Source: Odiellus spinosus (Eukaryota > Arthropoda > Arachnida > Opiliones > Phalangiidae). From it: a DNA stretch of 64,000 bases. A program made the translations under genes and the position numbers. The stretch covers positions 1,011,222-1,075,221 of the forward strand of contig CAWUCO010000284.1 of assembly GCA_963920705.1 (NCBI GenBank), in the 5' to 3' direction. The notes under the pieces are model-generated. The model searched no databases. It saw only the letters and a list, made by a program, of their open reading frames with translations, and was not told the origin of the DNA. Positions 38,905-48,762 of this stretch are shown piece by piece (the stretch's first letter is position 1; each line of letters starts with the position of its first letter).

Positions 38905-39307
38905 TGATAATGTTTTGTTGGAAATCGATAATACCTTGTTGGAAGACTTCCAATAGTTTCAAAATGGTCGTATTTTCAACTAAAGGGGCCAATTGTTCCA
39001 AGCAATCCCGAGCGATTTTTTCGCGTCGGTCCTCGTCGATTCGAGTGATATTGGTCATGTCACGGCCCAAAACCAAGTCGCAGAAAGGGGCTAGTTTTTG
39101 ATGTACGGTCATCGGATCATCCGTATACAGATCATCCCATTTTTCGAAGACGTTGTGACAGCTGAAACATTGCGTTTTAAGTCCGTCGTTGAATTAGAAA
39201 AAGCCCGCTTTGGCGAAAGCGTCCGGTTTCATCCAATTTGGTAGATTAGGCTGCTTGGCGTACCACTTCAGATTAAAAGATTTCAGACGCTGCGATTCTC
39301 GATTCAT
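38888..39307 (-). pseudogene. BIR-domain (inhibitor-of-apoptosis-like) protein, one in-frame stop
   Basis: Reading from ATG 39307, which lies inside the 3' end of PolB, a frame of 139 codons is open except for a TAA at 39194-39196 (codon 38). Before it: RLKSFNLKWYAKQP and FAKAGFF. After it: CFSCHNVFEKW, DDP and VHQKLAPFC. This is the baculoviral IAP repeat: R-x2-SF-x2-W, AGF, then C-x2-C (47, 50), H69 and C76 as zinc ligands. The distance C50-H69 is two residues longer than usual. The last 60 residues (about 80-139) are helical with no RING. BIR proteins bind caspases or IAP antagonists, so a role in blocking host cell death is inferred. The stop would truncate it before the zinc site. Confidence 0.8.
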
Positions 39308-42300
39308 TCTGATCGTTCGAGTACCCGTAAGGCAATGTCGAGAGATCTTCTAAGATGATTCGTTTGTTGAACGTAACGCCAAACGTTTTCTTTAAACTCC
39401 CGAGAAATAATTTCGCTCGGCTTTTATCTCGAACTACGCTAAAAGGTACGTCAGCGACGTACGTTGTTCCGGGATTGTCTAAAGCCTCTTTAATCGAATC
39501 AAAATTAATTATTTCTTCGTTAACTCTATTCATAGTTATCCCTTTCATCTTAGTGACGCTAGACCCATCCGCGCATTTGTAAGAATAACTTTTCGGGCCG
39601 CTACAGACGAACTCTGTTATTGTTGTAAAGGGAATCTCGTTAACCCACTCTCCCATCAATCTACCTAAGGGCGGGAAATTACTGACGTCGTTTTTCTTGC
39701 GGATAAATATCGTACTATCAGTGTCGGAATAAATATTTCGACGGTCTAAAACCTTTAATGTATTGTATAAGATTACCCGCCCGTACGAACTAACGAAGCT
39801 GCCTATGACGCAACTCCCCTTGTAATAAGTGGGGCAATATTCCTTTTTATATTCGTAAGTTAACAGACAGATATCGTCATTGAATGGTCGGATATCCATC
39901 AATTCTTTTGACGGGTCGTTCACTATATCGATATAAGCTTGGTATTCTTTGACAAAACGACTAGTGGGGCGGGTATTGTTGAGCGAATTCCTCCCCCAAA
40001 TATTATTGGCTCCGAGCTTGCTAACTTGTCTCAAAGCCGGGTTATTAGTCACGTCCTCGGCTTTAATTTCGAACCCTTCTCGCTCTTTAATAGATTGTAA
40101 ATATTCCGCTTTCTCGAGATCCGTAACTACATCCTTCGGCCAGCCTGAATTTTGCATTTTAAGCTTGAGGAAAGCGTTGATATAGCTACCAAATAATCCT
40201 GGATCCTCCCCCTTGACGTACGTGTAGCGTTTGGAGTAATGATGAACTTCGTAGATCCGAAGTAATACGTATCCATTCTCCATTGCGTTATAGATTTCCG
40301 GCGTTGTCCATGTTTCGATCATCGCTCGTTCCTCCGTGTTATGAATACAGGTTTTCACATCTTGTTCCACGCATGTCCGGCAGAGGGCGAAGAACAGTTT
40401 TTTTCTCGCTCTGAAAGGTAAAGCGGGAATAAAGGCGGTACGAGGAGGAAGAATCTTACATTTCATTAAACCAAAATACGCGTTTTTCTCGTAATTAAAA
40501 TTGTTACGGATGATTTCCGGTAAATACTTTGGAAACGATTTAGTCTTACAAATATGGGGGTACATACTACAGAGATCGAATTGTTCGATGGTCTCGTCAG
40601 GCTTAGCCTTGTAATAAAGGGAGAAAGCCTCGCAACGGCCACCGAACAGCCCAGATCTAGGCCCGATTGGTTCGTGGAAAGTTAGCGTTTCGCAGAATTT
40701 TTGGATCTCGGGGTTGTTTTTCATTTTTTCTTTCCACTCGCATTCCCATATTTGGTTATATTGCGCGTTCGGAGCGGTGTTTTGAATAGCATCGTCTCTA
40801 TCCAAGGTTCTTTCGTGAAGATTCTTGAACGTATCCTGCAGTAAAGAATTCCATTGCCCCCCTTTAGTATGTAAAGGGCAGCCGTGAATGAAACAACCGT
40901 CGAACTGATAGACGGTATCTGGATTATTCGAAAAACCATCCACGGGATATCTTCCGAATTTCTTTTCACCCTCCAATGACCGGGAAGTTTGGATTTTAAC
41001 GCCTCGGGTCTTTTCCTCCCACGCCAGCCATTGTTGCGCCGGTTTGCTCTGAAAAACGTTATCTCCGTATCCGTTAGTAGGTACGACGCCTAAAGTGAAT
41101 TCTTCTAGAAATTTGTGTAGAAAGAGATTAGTACACGCGCCGGCTATTGTTAAAGCGTTCATATTTAAAATGTCGTAACCAGTTTCTTGCTTGAACATTA
41201 GCCGAAATTTGTCCACGCCTTTTTGTAAGACTTTCACGTCCATAATAGTATAGTACTCTAACTCTTCTTCTAAATTATAGCTCGGCTGTAAAGATTTCTC
41301 GGCGTACCACTCGAGAAAAGATTCGTAATCTTTAGTCTTCATATATTCCGGCTGGAAATACTTCTTGTCGGGTATTTTCGAATTATAATCAAGATTCGTT
41401 TCGTTCATGAATATATACGGAAAGAATTGTTTTTGGCACGCTCCGAGAGAGAACGTCGTTGAAAAAGTACGTAAGGGTTGCGAGATAAAGCTAAAACTGT
41501 CGATAAATTTAATTTTTTGATTTTTGAGAAAAATTCCTAAAAGTTTGCTTCCCTGAAAAACTACTTCGGGTATGATTTTCATTCTCAGAAGCGAGTTTAA
41601 CACGAAAAACGCGTCGAAGCTACGGCTATTGTGTGCAACCATTTGTACATTGCAGTAAAGCGGAATCGTTACTTTTACTCGTTTCGTAGCGTGTTGAATA
41701 TAATCCTCTTTCGTTTCGAACAAATAGTTCAAAAATTGATCAAAACAATCGTAGCCGCGAAATGTTTTGTAATCGTAGCTCCCCTCATCTTGTTCCATGG
41801 CCGAAACAAGTAGTACCGGGACGTGTTCTTTATTCTTAACAATCGTCTCCGAGTCGTAATAACAATATTTCACTTTCTCGTAAATAGTATCCAAAGGCAT
41901 GACGTAACATTTGTTCTTCTCGTGTTTCCTTTTGCAATTTCGACAAGGTTTGTTACACTCGTGTTTTTCCCCGCGTTCTAAACCGCACTCAATACACCGT
42001 TTAAAAGTTTCACAAACATTATTCGATTCGTGTAAATTAAAACAGGCTATCCCTTTAAAGTATCTACTACATTTTCCGCAACGGATAAGTTTCACTAATG
42101 GCAGCTCGTGAAAGACGTTAGCCTTACATCTATGGCATATTAAACGCTTCTCGCACGCGTGACCTCGTTTCTGACGGGCGCTCGCAAATATTTTTAGACA
42201 GAGGGGGCAGTAAGCTCTACCCCCTTTAAGGTAATGCAAATCTTTAAGCACGTGGACGTGTTGATACAAAGAGACCAAAAATATTTGTTTCTCTCGAAAC

Positions 42301-43133
42301 GGACCAATGAAATACGGCTCTAAATTTTCTAACTTATGTACAATAATCTGATAATCGGTTAAATAATTTTTGAATTTTTGGACGCTGGCCATAGTTACGG
42401 CACCGGGCTCTATATTAGCTTTTCGAAACAATGATAAAGCTTCTTCTTTTTGCAAAGGTTTAGAGCCGTTTTTCAATAGTCTATAATATTGATTTTGTTT
42501 TTCGCTAAGTTTATAAAGTTTATCTTTCCGTTTCGCTAGCGTTATATCAGCTAGGAAAATTCCGATAGCTAAACCCCTCCCGAAGCAAAGATCATCATCA
42601 TTCTCCAAGAATATATAATTGGGTTTTGATTTTAAAAACGTATACAAAGCGACTATTTTTCGGGCCGCTAAAGATCTTTGCCGCCCCCCAATTTGAACAT
42701 CGCATTGGAGAAGGATAATATCAAAGACGAGAGAGGCGTACAGATTGAACTTTTTGCTACTCTGGGAAATTCTACTTATTGAATGTAGAACCCGTTCGGC
42801 CGTTAAGTCATTTACGTTCATAAATTTTAAATTTACAGGGTTATCTAATTCATCCGATCTAATTACGAACCTAACCCGGTTATAATCACTATGTTGACTC
42901 AAAAGCTCGTACAACAAAGAATTAATTATATTGACCAACGTGTCGTGAAATTCAGTTAATTTAATTTCGTTTAAATTCTTAAAATTAACTTTAGCCTCGA
43001 TTTGTCTACAACCGTACTTTCTCGACTTTTTGTCCAATAGTTTATCAATTGAGAAAAAACGTTTAGGATCCCGATTTAAAGTTAAATCTAAAGCCGCCTC
43101 CTCCTCGTCCCCGCTAGGCTCGGTATCGCTCAT
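39273..43133 (-). CDS. Protein-primed-type DNA polymerase B
   Basis: The 1286-residue frame is unbroken. The 3'-5' exonuclease begins with YYDSETIVKN (about residue 428, D-x-E), then VAHNSRSFDAFFVL and YTIMDVKVL. Polymerase motif A is FDLCSMYP (about 855), motif B KLGANNIWGRNSLN (about 1043), and motif C YSDTDSTIF (about 1138). A Cys/His-rich region (about 300-420; C-x2-C clusters such as CPLCLKIF, CHRCK, CGKCSR, CIECG, CRNCKRKHEKNKC) precedes the exonuclease. It copies the linear element and is the largest gene. The ATG at 43133 is the first Met; the end overlaps the BIR ORF by 35 bp. Confidence 0.95.
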   Translation of the reverse strand: MSDTEPSGDEEEAALDLTLNRDPKRFFSIDKLLDKKSRKYGCRQIEAKVNFKNLNEIKLTEFHDTLVNIINSLLYELLSQHSDYNRVRFVIRSDELDNPVNLKFMNVNDLTAERVLHSISRISQSSKKFNLYASLVFDIILLQCDVQIGGRQRSLAARKIVALYTFLKSKPNYIFLENDDDLCFGRGLAIGIFLADITLAKRKDKLYKLSEKQNQYYRLLKNGSKPLQKEEALSLFRKANIEPGAVTMASVQKFKNYLTDYQIIVHKLENLEPYFIGPFREKQIFLVSLYQHVHVLKDLHYLKGGRAYCPLCLKIFASARQKRGHACEKRLICHRCKANVFHELPLVKLIRCGKCSRYFKGIACFNLHESNNVCETFKRCIECGLERGEKHECNKPCRNCKRKHEKNKCYVMPLDTIYEKVKYCYYDSETIVKNKEHVPVLLVSAMEQDEGSYDYKTFRGYDCFDQFLNYLFETKEDYIQHATKRVKVTIPLYCNVQMVAHNSRSFDAFFVLNSLLRMKIIPEVVFQGSKLLGIFLKNQKIKFIDSFSFISQPLRTFSTTFSLGACQKQFFPYIFMNETNLDYNSKIPDKKYFQPEYMKTKDYESFLEWYAEKSLQPSYNLEEELEYYTIMDVKVLQKGVDKFRLMFKQETGYDILNMNALTIAGACTNLFLHKFLEEFTLGVVPTNGYGDNVFQSKPAQQWLAWEEKTRGVKIQTSRSLEGEKKFGRYPVDGFSNNPDTVYQFDGCFIHGCPLHTKGGQWNSLLQDTFKNLHERTLDRDDAIQNTAPNAQYNQIWECEWKEKMKNNPEIQKFCETLTFHEPIGPRSGLFGGRCEAFSLYYKAKPDETIEQFDLCSMYPHICKTKSFPKYLPEIIRNNFNYEKNAYFGLMKCKILPPRTAFIPALPFRARKKLFFALCRTCVEQDVKTCIHNTEERAMIETWTTPEIYNAMENGYVLLRIYEVHHYSKRYTYVKGEDPGLFGSYINAFLKLKMQNSGWPKDVVTDLEKAEYLQSIKEREGFEIKAEDVTNNPALRQVSKLGANNIWGRNSLNNTRPTSRFVKEYQAYIDIVNDPSKELMDIRPFNDDICLLTYEYKKEYCPTYYKGSCVIGSFVSSYGRVILYNTLKVLDRRNIYSDTDSTIFIRKKNDVSNFPPLGRLMGEWVNEIPFTTITEFVCSGPKSYSYKCADGSSVTKMKGITMNRVNEEIINFDSIKEALDNPGTTYVADVPFSVVRDKSRAKLFLGSLKKTFGVTFNKRIILEDLSTLPYGYSNDQNESRIAASEIF

Positions 43134-43161
43134 ACCGACAGACTGAAGAGAAATTCCCCAA

Positions 43162-43554
43162 TCACCTTAATAAAAGGCGAACTTCTAGCGGCTTTAAACC
43201 GGTAAATCTAATAACGGAGCTCTTATTCCAGTTTTCGTAGATAAAATTTAAAGAATCTTCTTTAGAATACGAAACAACATCGTGCATGAATGAAACATCC
43301 GGTACTTTAATGGATAAAAGATTATAGATACAAACCGTATTGCCTTTCGCGTATTTTGTAAATTGGTGAAAATCATACGAGAATTTAAAAGCAGTCGTTA
43401 TAAAATCGTTACTCTGAATATAAGAAAAGTTAATCCCCGGAGGGTTTGGATCACGATCTAATAGACACCATCCATCACCGACATTTAAATGGGGCGTATG
43501 TTGAAAGTTATATTTACTCTTTAATTCATTAGTTTGCCCGGTATAAACACGCAA
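43162..43554 (-). CDS. Unknown Polinton ORF without ATG
   Basis: The frame is 130 codons long. It is preceded directly by TAA and its only upstream start is TTG; the next in-frame Met is at about residue 89 (FMHD). Text such as NVGDGWCLLDRDPNPPG and KFSYDFHQFTKYAKG looks like a real folded protein. It lies 28 bp upstream of PolB on the same strand. Either its 5' part is in another frame or the start was lost by mutation. I do not recognise it. Confidence 0.45.
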   Translation of the reverse strand: MRVYTGQTNELKSKYNFQHTPHLNVGDGWCLLDRDPNPPGINFSYIQSNDFITTAFKFSYDFHQFTKYAKGNTVCIYNLLSIKVPDVSFMHDVVSYSKEDSLNFIYENWNKSSVIRFTGLKPLEVRLLLR

Positions 43555-43656
43555 TTAGTTGCTAGAATTAAGAGACTGGGCGGATCCATATTTAATACAC
43601 AAAAAAAAAGTTAACTAACCTGATTATTGTTTTTTCAAACAAAAAAAAATCAATAC

Positions 43657-44088
43657 TTAGTTTTTCTTCACACGTTTGATCGGTGGGACGATAATTTTTT
43701 CGGGATGCTCCCTCATTTCCCGGGCGATTCGGCTGACCAACGTGTTGATCAATTTGGACTCCTGGGAATCCTCGTCGGCGACGAACTTCAATCGTCTCGA
43801 ACTTTGCTCCCAGATTTGAGACGCTGAGACATCTTTTATATCAGAATAATTGTAAATCTGAATATCGAAATAGACCTGGCCCTTGGTCGCTGGTAGTTTG
43901 ATCGTATACGTCGAGTTATCGCTTTTCACGTCGAATCTAGGAATGATTCCTCCCTGCTTGTCGATTGTAGACTCCTCGATCATTGATTGGATATGGCTTT
44001 CTAGTTCGGCTTTCCAGTCTTCAACTTCGGAGAGATCCGGAAGAGTGTTGATTAAGTCCATTTTTCGTTTATTTGAGCTGCCGGCCAT
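43657..44088 (-). CDS. Unknown Polinton protein, 143 aa
   Basis: It starts MAGSSNKRKMDLIN (a short basic, nuclear-signal-like start), followed by a helical acidic part (SEVEDWKAELESHIQSM), a beta-rich middle (YTIKLPATKGQVYFDIQIYN) and a basic tail (IVPPIKRVKKN). The ATG is clear and the ORF intact. It is the first substantial gene of the leftward block and so may be early. No family recognised. Confidence 0.6.
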   Translation of the reverse strand: MAGSSNKRKMDLINTLPDLSEVEDWKAELESHIQSMIEESTIDKQGGIIPRFDVKSDNSTYTIKLPATKGQVYFDIQIYNYSDIKDVSASQIWEQSSRRLKFVADEDSQESKLINTLVSRIAREMREHPEKIIVPPIKRVKKN

Positions 44089-44089
44089 G

Positions 44090-44720
44090 GCGAGAGTTGT
44101 GATTTTCGACTAAAAATTTCGTCTTATATATCACCTGATATAGGTATTTTTGACGAAAAAAATTTGAGGCCCACTGGCGTGTTCGGATTTTTAAGTTGGC
44201 TAGTTGGCAAAGTTTGATATGTAGGTCACATCTTAAAGCCCAACCTACGCGGATTTTTCTATCTTTTTTAGACGAGGTCAAATTTTTTTCAAATAAGCGA
44301 GGATCTATTTTATGGTCGGTATATATTACAAACCGAATGTTGGATCATTCATAAATATTCAAAATCGGAAATTCATAAATGCAAAAATTTCCACGAAGCC
44401 TCTTATATACTCGGGTATATATGTCATTCTAAAACCGCTGTAGAAGGAGTTATCAACACGGCATTGATAAAGATTCTCTACGAATTACGATCGACGTTAA
44501 TAATTAAAAACAAGACTTTAAACAAATCCAGAAGATGCAACGGTTATTTAATGAACATCGCCAAATTAATGGAGATATTACAAATAATCATCTGGCTAGG
44601 AGATACCCAGACGGACAGTTTTTACGCCCGCAAGTGGACGCCTTAAAAAAGCATGGTTTTATAATCCGAGTGGAAAAGTGTTTTCAAATGATTCTGTATA
44701 TCAAAAAGAATATGACGAAT
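44090..44720. other. Polinton regulatory or intergenic segment
   Basis: About 600 bp lack a clear gene. Short plus-strand frames at 44464-44646 and 44535-44700 (one with NEHRQINGDITNNHLARRYPDGQ) may be small ORFs, but the second runs on into a tandem repeat and I cannot support either. Start and stop spacing suggests that the promoter of the leftward block lies here. Confidence 0.4.
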
Positions 44721-45035
44721 TTTATAACCGTATATGAAATAAAAACCAATATTTTTTCACAAACAATTTTTATTGTATCAAATTTAATTAACATACTATT
44801 TATAACCGTATATGAAATAAAAACCAATATTTTTTCACAAACAATTTTTATTGTATCAAATTTATTTAACATACTATTTATAACCGTATATGAAATAAAA
44901 ACAAATATTTTTTTCACAAACAATTTTTATTGTATCAAATTTATTTAACATACTATTTATAACCGTATATGAAATAAAAACAAATATTTTTTTCATAAAC
45001 AATTTTTTATTGTATCAAATTTATTTAACATACTA
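44720..45035. repeat. 78-79-bp tandem repeat in the Polinton, four copies
   Basis: Units beginning ataaccgtatatgaaataaa start at about 44724, 44802, 44880 and 44959. Each contains tttttcacaaacaattttt and tattgtatcaaattta. Such subterminal repeats could bind the terminal protein or affect transcription; this is inference. The open frames in both directions here are artefacts. Confidence 0.9.
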
Positions 45036-45042
45036 TTTCAGA

Positions 45043-45357
45043 CTATCGTTTAACCCTTCGAATGATGTAACCATAACACCGACGGCATCGATTGTTCAAA
45101 GACGAACTGTCGTAGATCTCCCAAATATACGGCAAAATTAGTAGCAATCCGAGAATATGATAAGTAGACTCGAATACGTATCGCGCATCTCGATTGTAAA
45201 TTGATCTAATTATACCAATTGGTAAGGCAATAGGCGTGAAAAAAACTCGAGCAAAATATTTCCAACGTCTTAGGCAATAAGAATCGTGATAAACGAAACG
45301 TTTCCATCGACAACATTGACAAGTCTCCCACGAGACGTGACCAGTTTCTTCGTCCAT
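45043..45357 (-). CDS. Small Cys-rich membrane protein
   Basis: 104 residues with a clear ATG at 45357. A Cys-rich front (WETCQCCRW, DSYCLRRW), a hydrophobic segment (FFTPIALPIGIIRSIY), a second one (YHILGLLLILPYIW) and a basic Cys-containing tail (RCRRCYGYIIRRVKR). It is the outermost gene, about 240 bp from the right end, as in other Polintons where terminal genes are host-interaction accessories. Function unknown. Confidence 0.55.
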   Translation of the reverse strand: MDEETGHVSWETCQCCRWKRFVYHDSYCLRRWKYFARVFFTPIALPIGIIRSIYNRDARYVFESTYHILGLLLILPYIWEIYDSSSLNNRCRRCYGYIIRRVKR

Positions 45358-45516
45358 TATTAACCGTATGATTCGCTTTCAAATACTACAATGATACACA
45401 CTATCTACCCCTGGCGTGTAAAAGTTAAGGCCTCATACATTGATGAAGTATCGAAAGCTTTACAATGATAAGTGGGTGTTTCGTATATAGGTTTTTGACA
45501 TTTTTGACCTTTGACC

Positions 45517-45596
45517 TTTGACCTTTAACCTTTGACATAACCCTTTGGTGTCTTAATAAACAGGTTTTCACTCCTGGAGGTGGCTTCTTTACTACT
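45517..45596 (-). repeat. Right terminal inverted repeat of the Polinton
   Basis: It is the exact complement of 31026-31105, ending CTTTACTACT. Confidence 0.95.
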
Positions 45597-45602
45597 CATA
45601 TA
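45597..45602 (+). repeat. Target-site duplication, right copy (CATATA)
   Basis: It matches 31020-31025. Together with the left satellite sequence it rebuilds a normal unit (gccatatagtaa). Confidence 0.95.
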
Positions 45603-46180
45603 GTAAAACGGTATCGTATAATAATATTCAGACTTCTCCTCTTTTTTTTAAGCGATGTCGGAAGAATGAGAAGATTCGAGCCTGGAGTGGCGCCATATAG
45701 TAACACGGTATCGTATAATAATATTCAGATTTTTCCGCTTTTTTTTAATCGATGTCGGAAGAATGAGAAGATTCGAGCCTGCAGTGACGCCATATAGTAA
45801 AACGGTATCGTATAGTAATATTCAGACTTCTCCTCTTTTTTTTAAGCGATGTCGGAAGAATTAGAAGATTCGAGCCTGCAGTGACGCCATATAGTAAAAC
45901 GGTATCGTATAATAATATTCTGATATTTCCTTTTTTTTTTCTTTTTTAGTGATATCCGAACAATTAGAAGATTCGAGCCTGCAGTGGCGCCATATAGTAA
46001 CACGGTATCGTATAATAATATTCAAATTTTTCCGCTTTTTTTGAAGCGATGTCGGAAGAATGAGAAGATTCGAGCCTGCAGTGACGCCATATAGTAAGAC
46101 GGTATCGTATAATAATATCCAGAATTTTTTTTTTCTAAACCAAGTGATGTTGGGAAGAATAAATATCTTGATCCAAGCAC
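45597..46180 (+). repeat. 97-bp satellite, right part
   Basis: About six units of 97 bp (one 103 bp because of a longer poly-T) continue the array cut by the Polinton. Conserved parts are cgccatatagtaa, cggtatcgtataataatatt and gaagattcgagcctgcagtg. Units differ mainly in the length of the T run and in a few bases. Confidence 0.95.
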
Positions 46181-46189
46181 GCAGTGTTA

Positions 46190-47080
46190 TTTCCTCCAAG
46201 ATTTTGTCACTTTCTTGTGGGGATATTTTCAGTCTCATGCTTTACAGTATCATTTGTATATCAGTGTCAGTGTCTTTCTCTAGCCTTAAATAATTATGGA
46301 GCATGCATTACAGGCACTAATTTATAATCAATAAAATTGTCGATAACCTACGGGATTTGTCTCGAACCTGGTCTGGGATTATTTTCAATATTTTGTTTGA
46401 ATTCTCCTTATCCTGTAACCATTCGAAATGAAGTTTTCGATCAAAAACTGTCGAGTGCCGATTCACTAATATAGACATATAATATATACAATAACAATTT
46501 ACTTATAACAAAAGGGGAATCTTCAAGTAGCTTGTGAAATATGGGTTATCTCTTCCAAAGGCGAAAAAAAAAGGCCTTGGTGTCCCTATTTACTGCTTCC
46601 ATCTTGTGTTTTAAAAAAATGTAATATCGTCTGCTAAAATGGAACGAAATTCAGCCAATAAGGAGTGATTTTAAAAAGTGCTGAACTTTAGCAAAAGAAA
46701 ACCACTTTTTTCCACTGATTCACCATGCAGTAATATGAATTTTCATTGCTTTTGATTCTTGAATAAAATTATGTTACAACCTACTACAAACGCCTCATTT
46801 TTTATATTATTCTGCAGTTGTTGATACTATTACATTGACACACCGAATTGCTACTTTATTTAAGCCTTGGCTTATAATTAAGAGTTTTCATAAGCTGGCA
46901 GCGGTGCCCTCTCAACTTGCGTAGATTTTGCTGTTTGCTTAAAAGCTATACTTCAAACTACATAAAGATGGCACCACAGTCACACACAAAGACTAAATAA
47001 AAATGTAATGGTAATTTATTTCGTCTGTGGAACACAACTCAAGGAAAACCAAATAAAAAAGAAAATAATTCATACTCTTA
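46190..47080. other. Non-coding spacer
   Basis: No repeat or exon that I can support. It should contain the next exon of the gene ending at 47082 if that gene is complete, but I could not find it. Confidence 0.3.
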
Positions 47081-47081
47081 C

Positions 47082-48762
47082 CATAATAATATTATCGTTG
47101 GCGGCTGAATTACTTTCTGAGAACCTCATCTTTTTAGCAGCTTGTGGGGTATGATCCAACAGCTAATTCACAAATAACTTTAGAAATATAACGCTATGCT
47201 AGATAATGAAACTTACGATTACTACATACCACGTTACTCTTTGGAATGACTTTAATTTGCATTTTATCTTCAATTTTTGAGAAGACATTCAAATCAACAT
47301 GTTGCATAAAGTCGGAATCGTAAGCCTAAAAATTGAAATTTATTAAGACTAGAAACCGTCCCACTTCTTGAAGACCAGTCTCATAAAAAAATAATTTTTT
47401 GGCTATCACTAGAATCGCCATGCTAAAAAACGGAATCGAAAATTTTCAAATAATTTTTAGACACGTTTATTGTGTTAAAATTAATTTTGAAAGTTTTGAA
47501 TAAAAGAAAATATTAATTCGGACCAATCGTATTATTTCCGCTGTCTACAGCGCATGTATTGTCCTAACATTATGAGAAAAGGCTGGCGTTTGATGCCTAA
47601 GGTTTTTTAATGTTACGACATTATAAAGCGCTGTTGAAGGCTGAAACAATACGATTGCCCCGAATTTATGCTTACATTTATTTAAACTTTAAAAATTAAT
47701 TTAAACACCAAAAACGTGTCTACAAGTTGTAAAAACAAATCTCGAATACATTTTTTGGCACGGTGATTCCGAAGATAAATTCAAAAGCTGTTCCATTTCT
47801 AGCTTCTAGTTTCCCTTTAAATTGAAACGTTTCAAAAAATTAAAACACGGATTTCTAAACGAGAGCTTTCCCAGTAGGCGGCTGCTTTGGCTATGTATTG
47901 CATTCAACCACGTGATTCCCTCTCATTCCCGCTTCTACTATAGTACCATCTTCCCCCAAACCGGTTTTCCGTCCGTCCCAAGTGCAATATCTTTCGGCTC
48001 TACTGTAAAAACCCCACTAGTGCTTTATACTTTATTCCAGAGGGGAATAGAACTAACAAAAAGAAACGTTAAATAGAACTTGTTTCTTAGATATTGTTCT
48101 GTTTTTCAAGGTTGGGTTATAGTATAGGATCTATACTTTTCTCAATCACGGAACAAACCAAAATTGCCTTAAATAAAACCTGTTTCTCTAGAATATGTTG
48201 CCTTGTTTCAAGGTTTGGACAAAAATAACTATTACTGGTTAATTCGAAAATATTTAATATTGAGATACGATATTAATTTAATTCTAGTGTTTTAAATTGA
48301 TGAGTAAATAGTTATGGAGCAATTATGGTGCAATTAGTCTTAGAAAGATTTTTGTATCTGGTTAAAAGAAATTTCCGTTTCAAGTTACTCGTTATCTTAT
48401 TATATATTTATTCGCGAACGGTGACTGGATTTGACCGGAAATTTATAATTTTCAAAATTAAAGAGAGAATTTCAGTTGTACTATTGACTGTCCAATTTGT
48501 TTTAAATAGATAAAAATAACTTGCTGTTAGACTTCCATTTAAACTGAGATATAAGGAAACAATATTTTGAAATTTCGCACCAGAAAATAATTAATTGTTT
48601 AACACTTACTTGGAAAATGAAATGGCCATCTTTAATATCCGAAAAGGAAGACTCAGTTCTTAAAGCTTCCTTCAAATCCAGTAATGTTGGATTTTTCGCG
48701 TTTAACCGCAATATTATTTTACTTTCACCGTAGCAAATTAAACATATAGTATTTGAACTCAT
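47082..48762 (-). CDS. Three exons of an unknown gene (phase 0 throughout)
   Basis: Exon 1 (48762-48610) begins at an ATG and encodes MSSNTICLICYGESKIILRL...KDGHFIFQ, 51 codons, ending CAA|GTAAGT. Exon 2 (47325-47230, 32 codons, acceptor TTTTTAG, donor GTG|GTATGT) encodes AYDSDFMQHVDLNVFSKIEDKMQIKVI. Exon 3 (47162-47082, 27 codons, acceptor AATTAG, donor ATG|GTAAGA) encodes LLDHTPQAAKKMRFSES. All junctions are in phase 0 and open. The beta-rich N-terminus with FQ(A)YD-x-DF...VDL resembles ubiquitin-like/PB1-type leaders of repetitive invertebrate proteins. I cannot name it. The 3' part is missing or unseen. Confidence 0.6.

Larger units (their letters stand above)
31026..45596. mobile_element. 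Complete Polinton/Maverick (adintovirus-like endogenous virus), 14,571 bp
   Basis: The element begins AGTAGTAAAGAAGCC, ends with the exact complement, and is flanked by CATATA on both sides. It carries the Polinton hallmark set: protein-primed-type PolB, retroviral-like integrase, adenain-type protease, FtsK/HerA-type packaging ATPase, major capsid and penton-like proteins, plus accessory genes. The layout is seven rightward genes (31.27-36.62 kb) meeting a leftward block (36.63-45.36 kb). It is richer in CpG than the surrounding DNA. Four genes have one break each. Termini are still identical over about 80 bp. Confidence 0.95.

Noticed and set aside
43627..44113. Plus-strand frames opposite the 143-aa Polinton protein
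   Set aside because: They are antisense shadows of an ATG-started, intact minus-strand gene.
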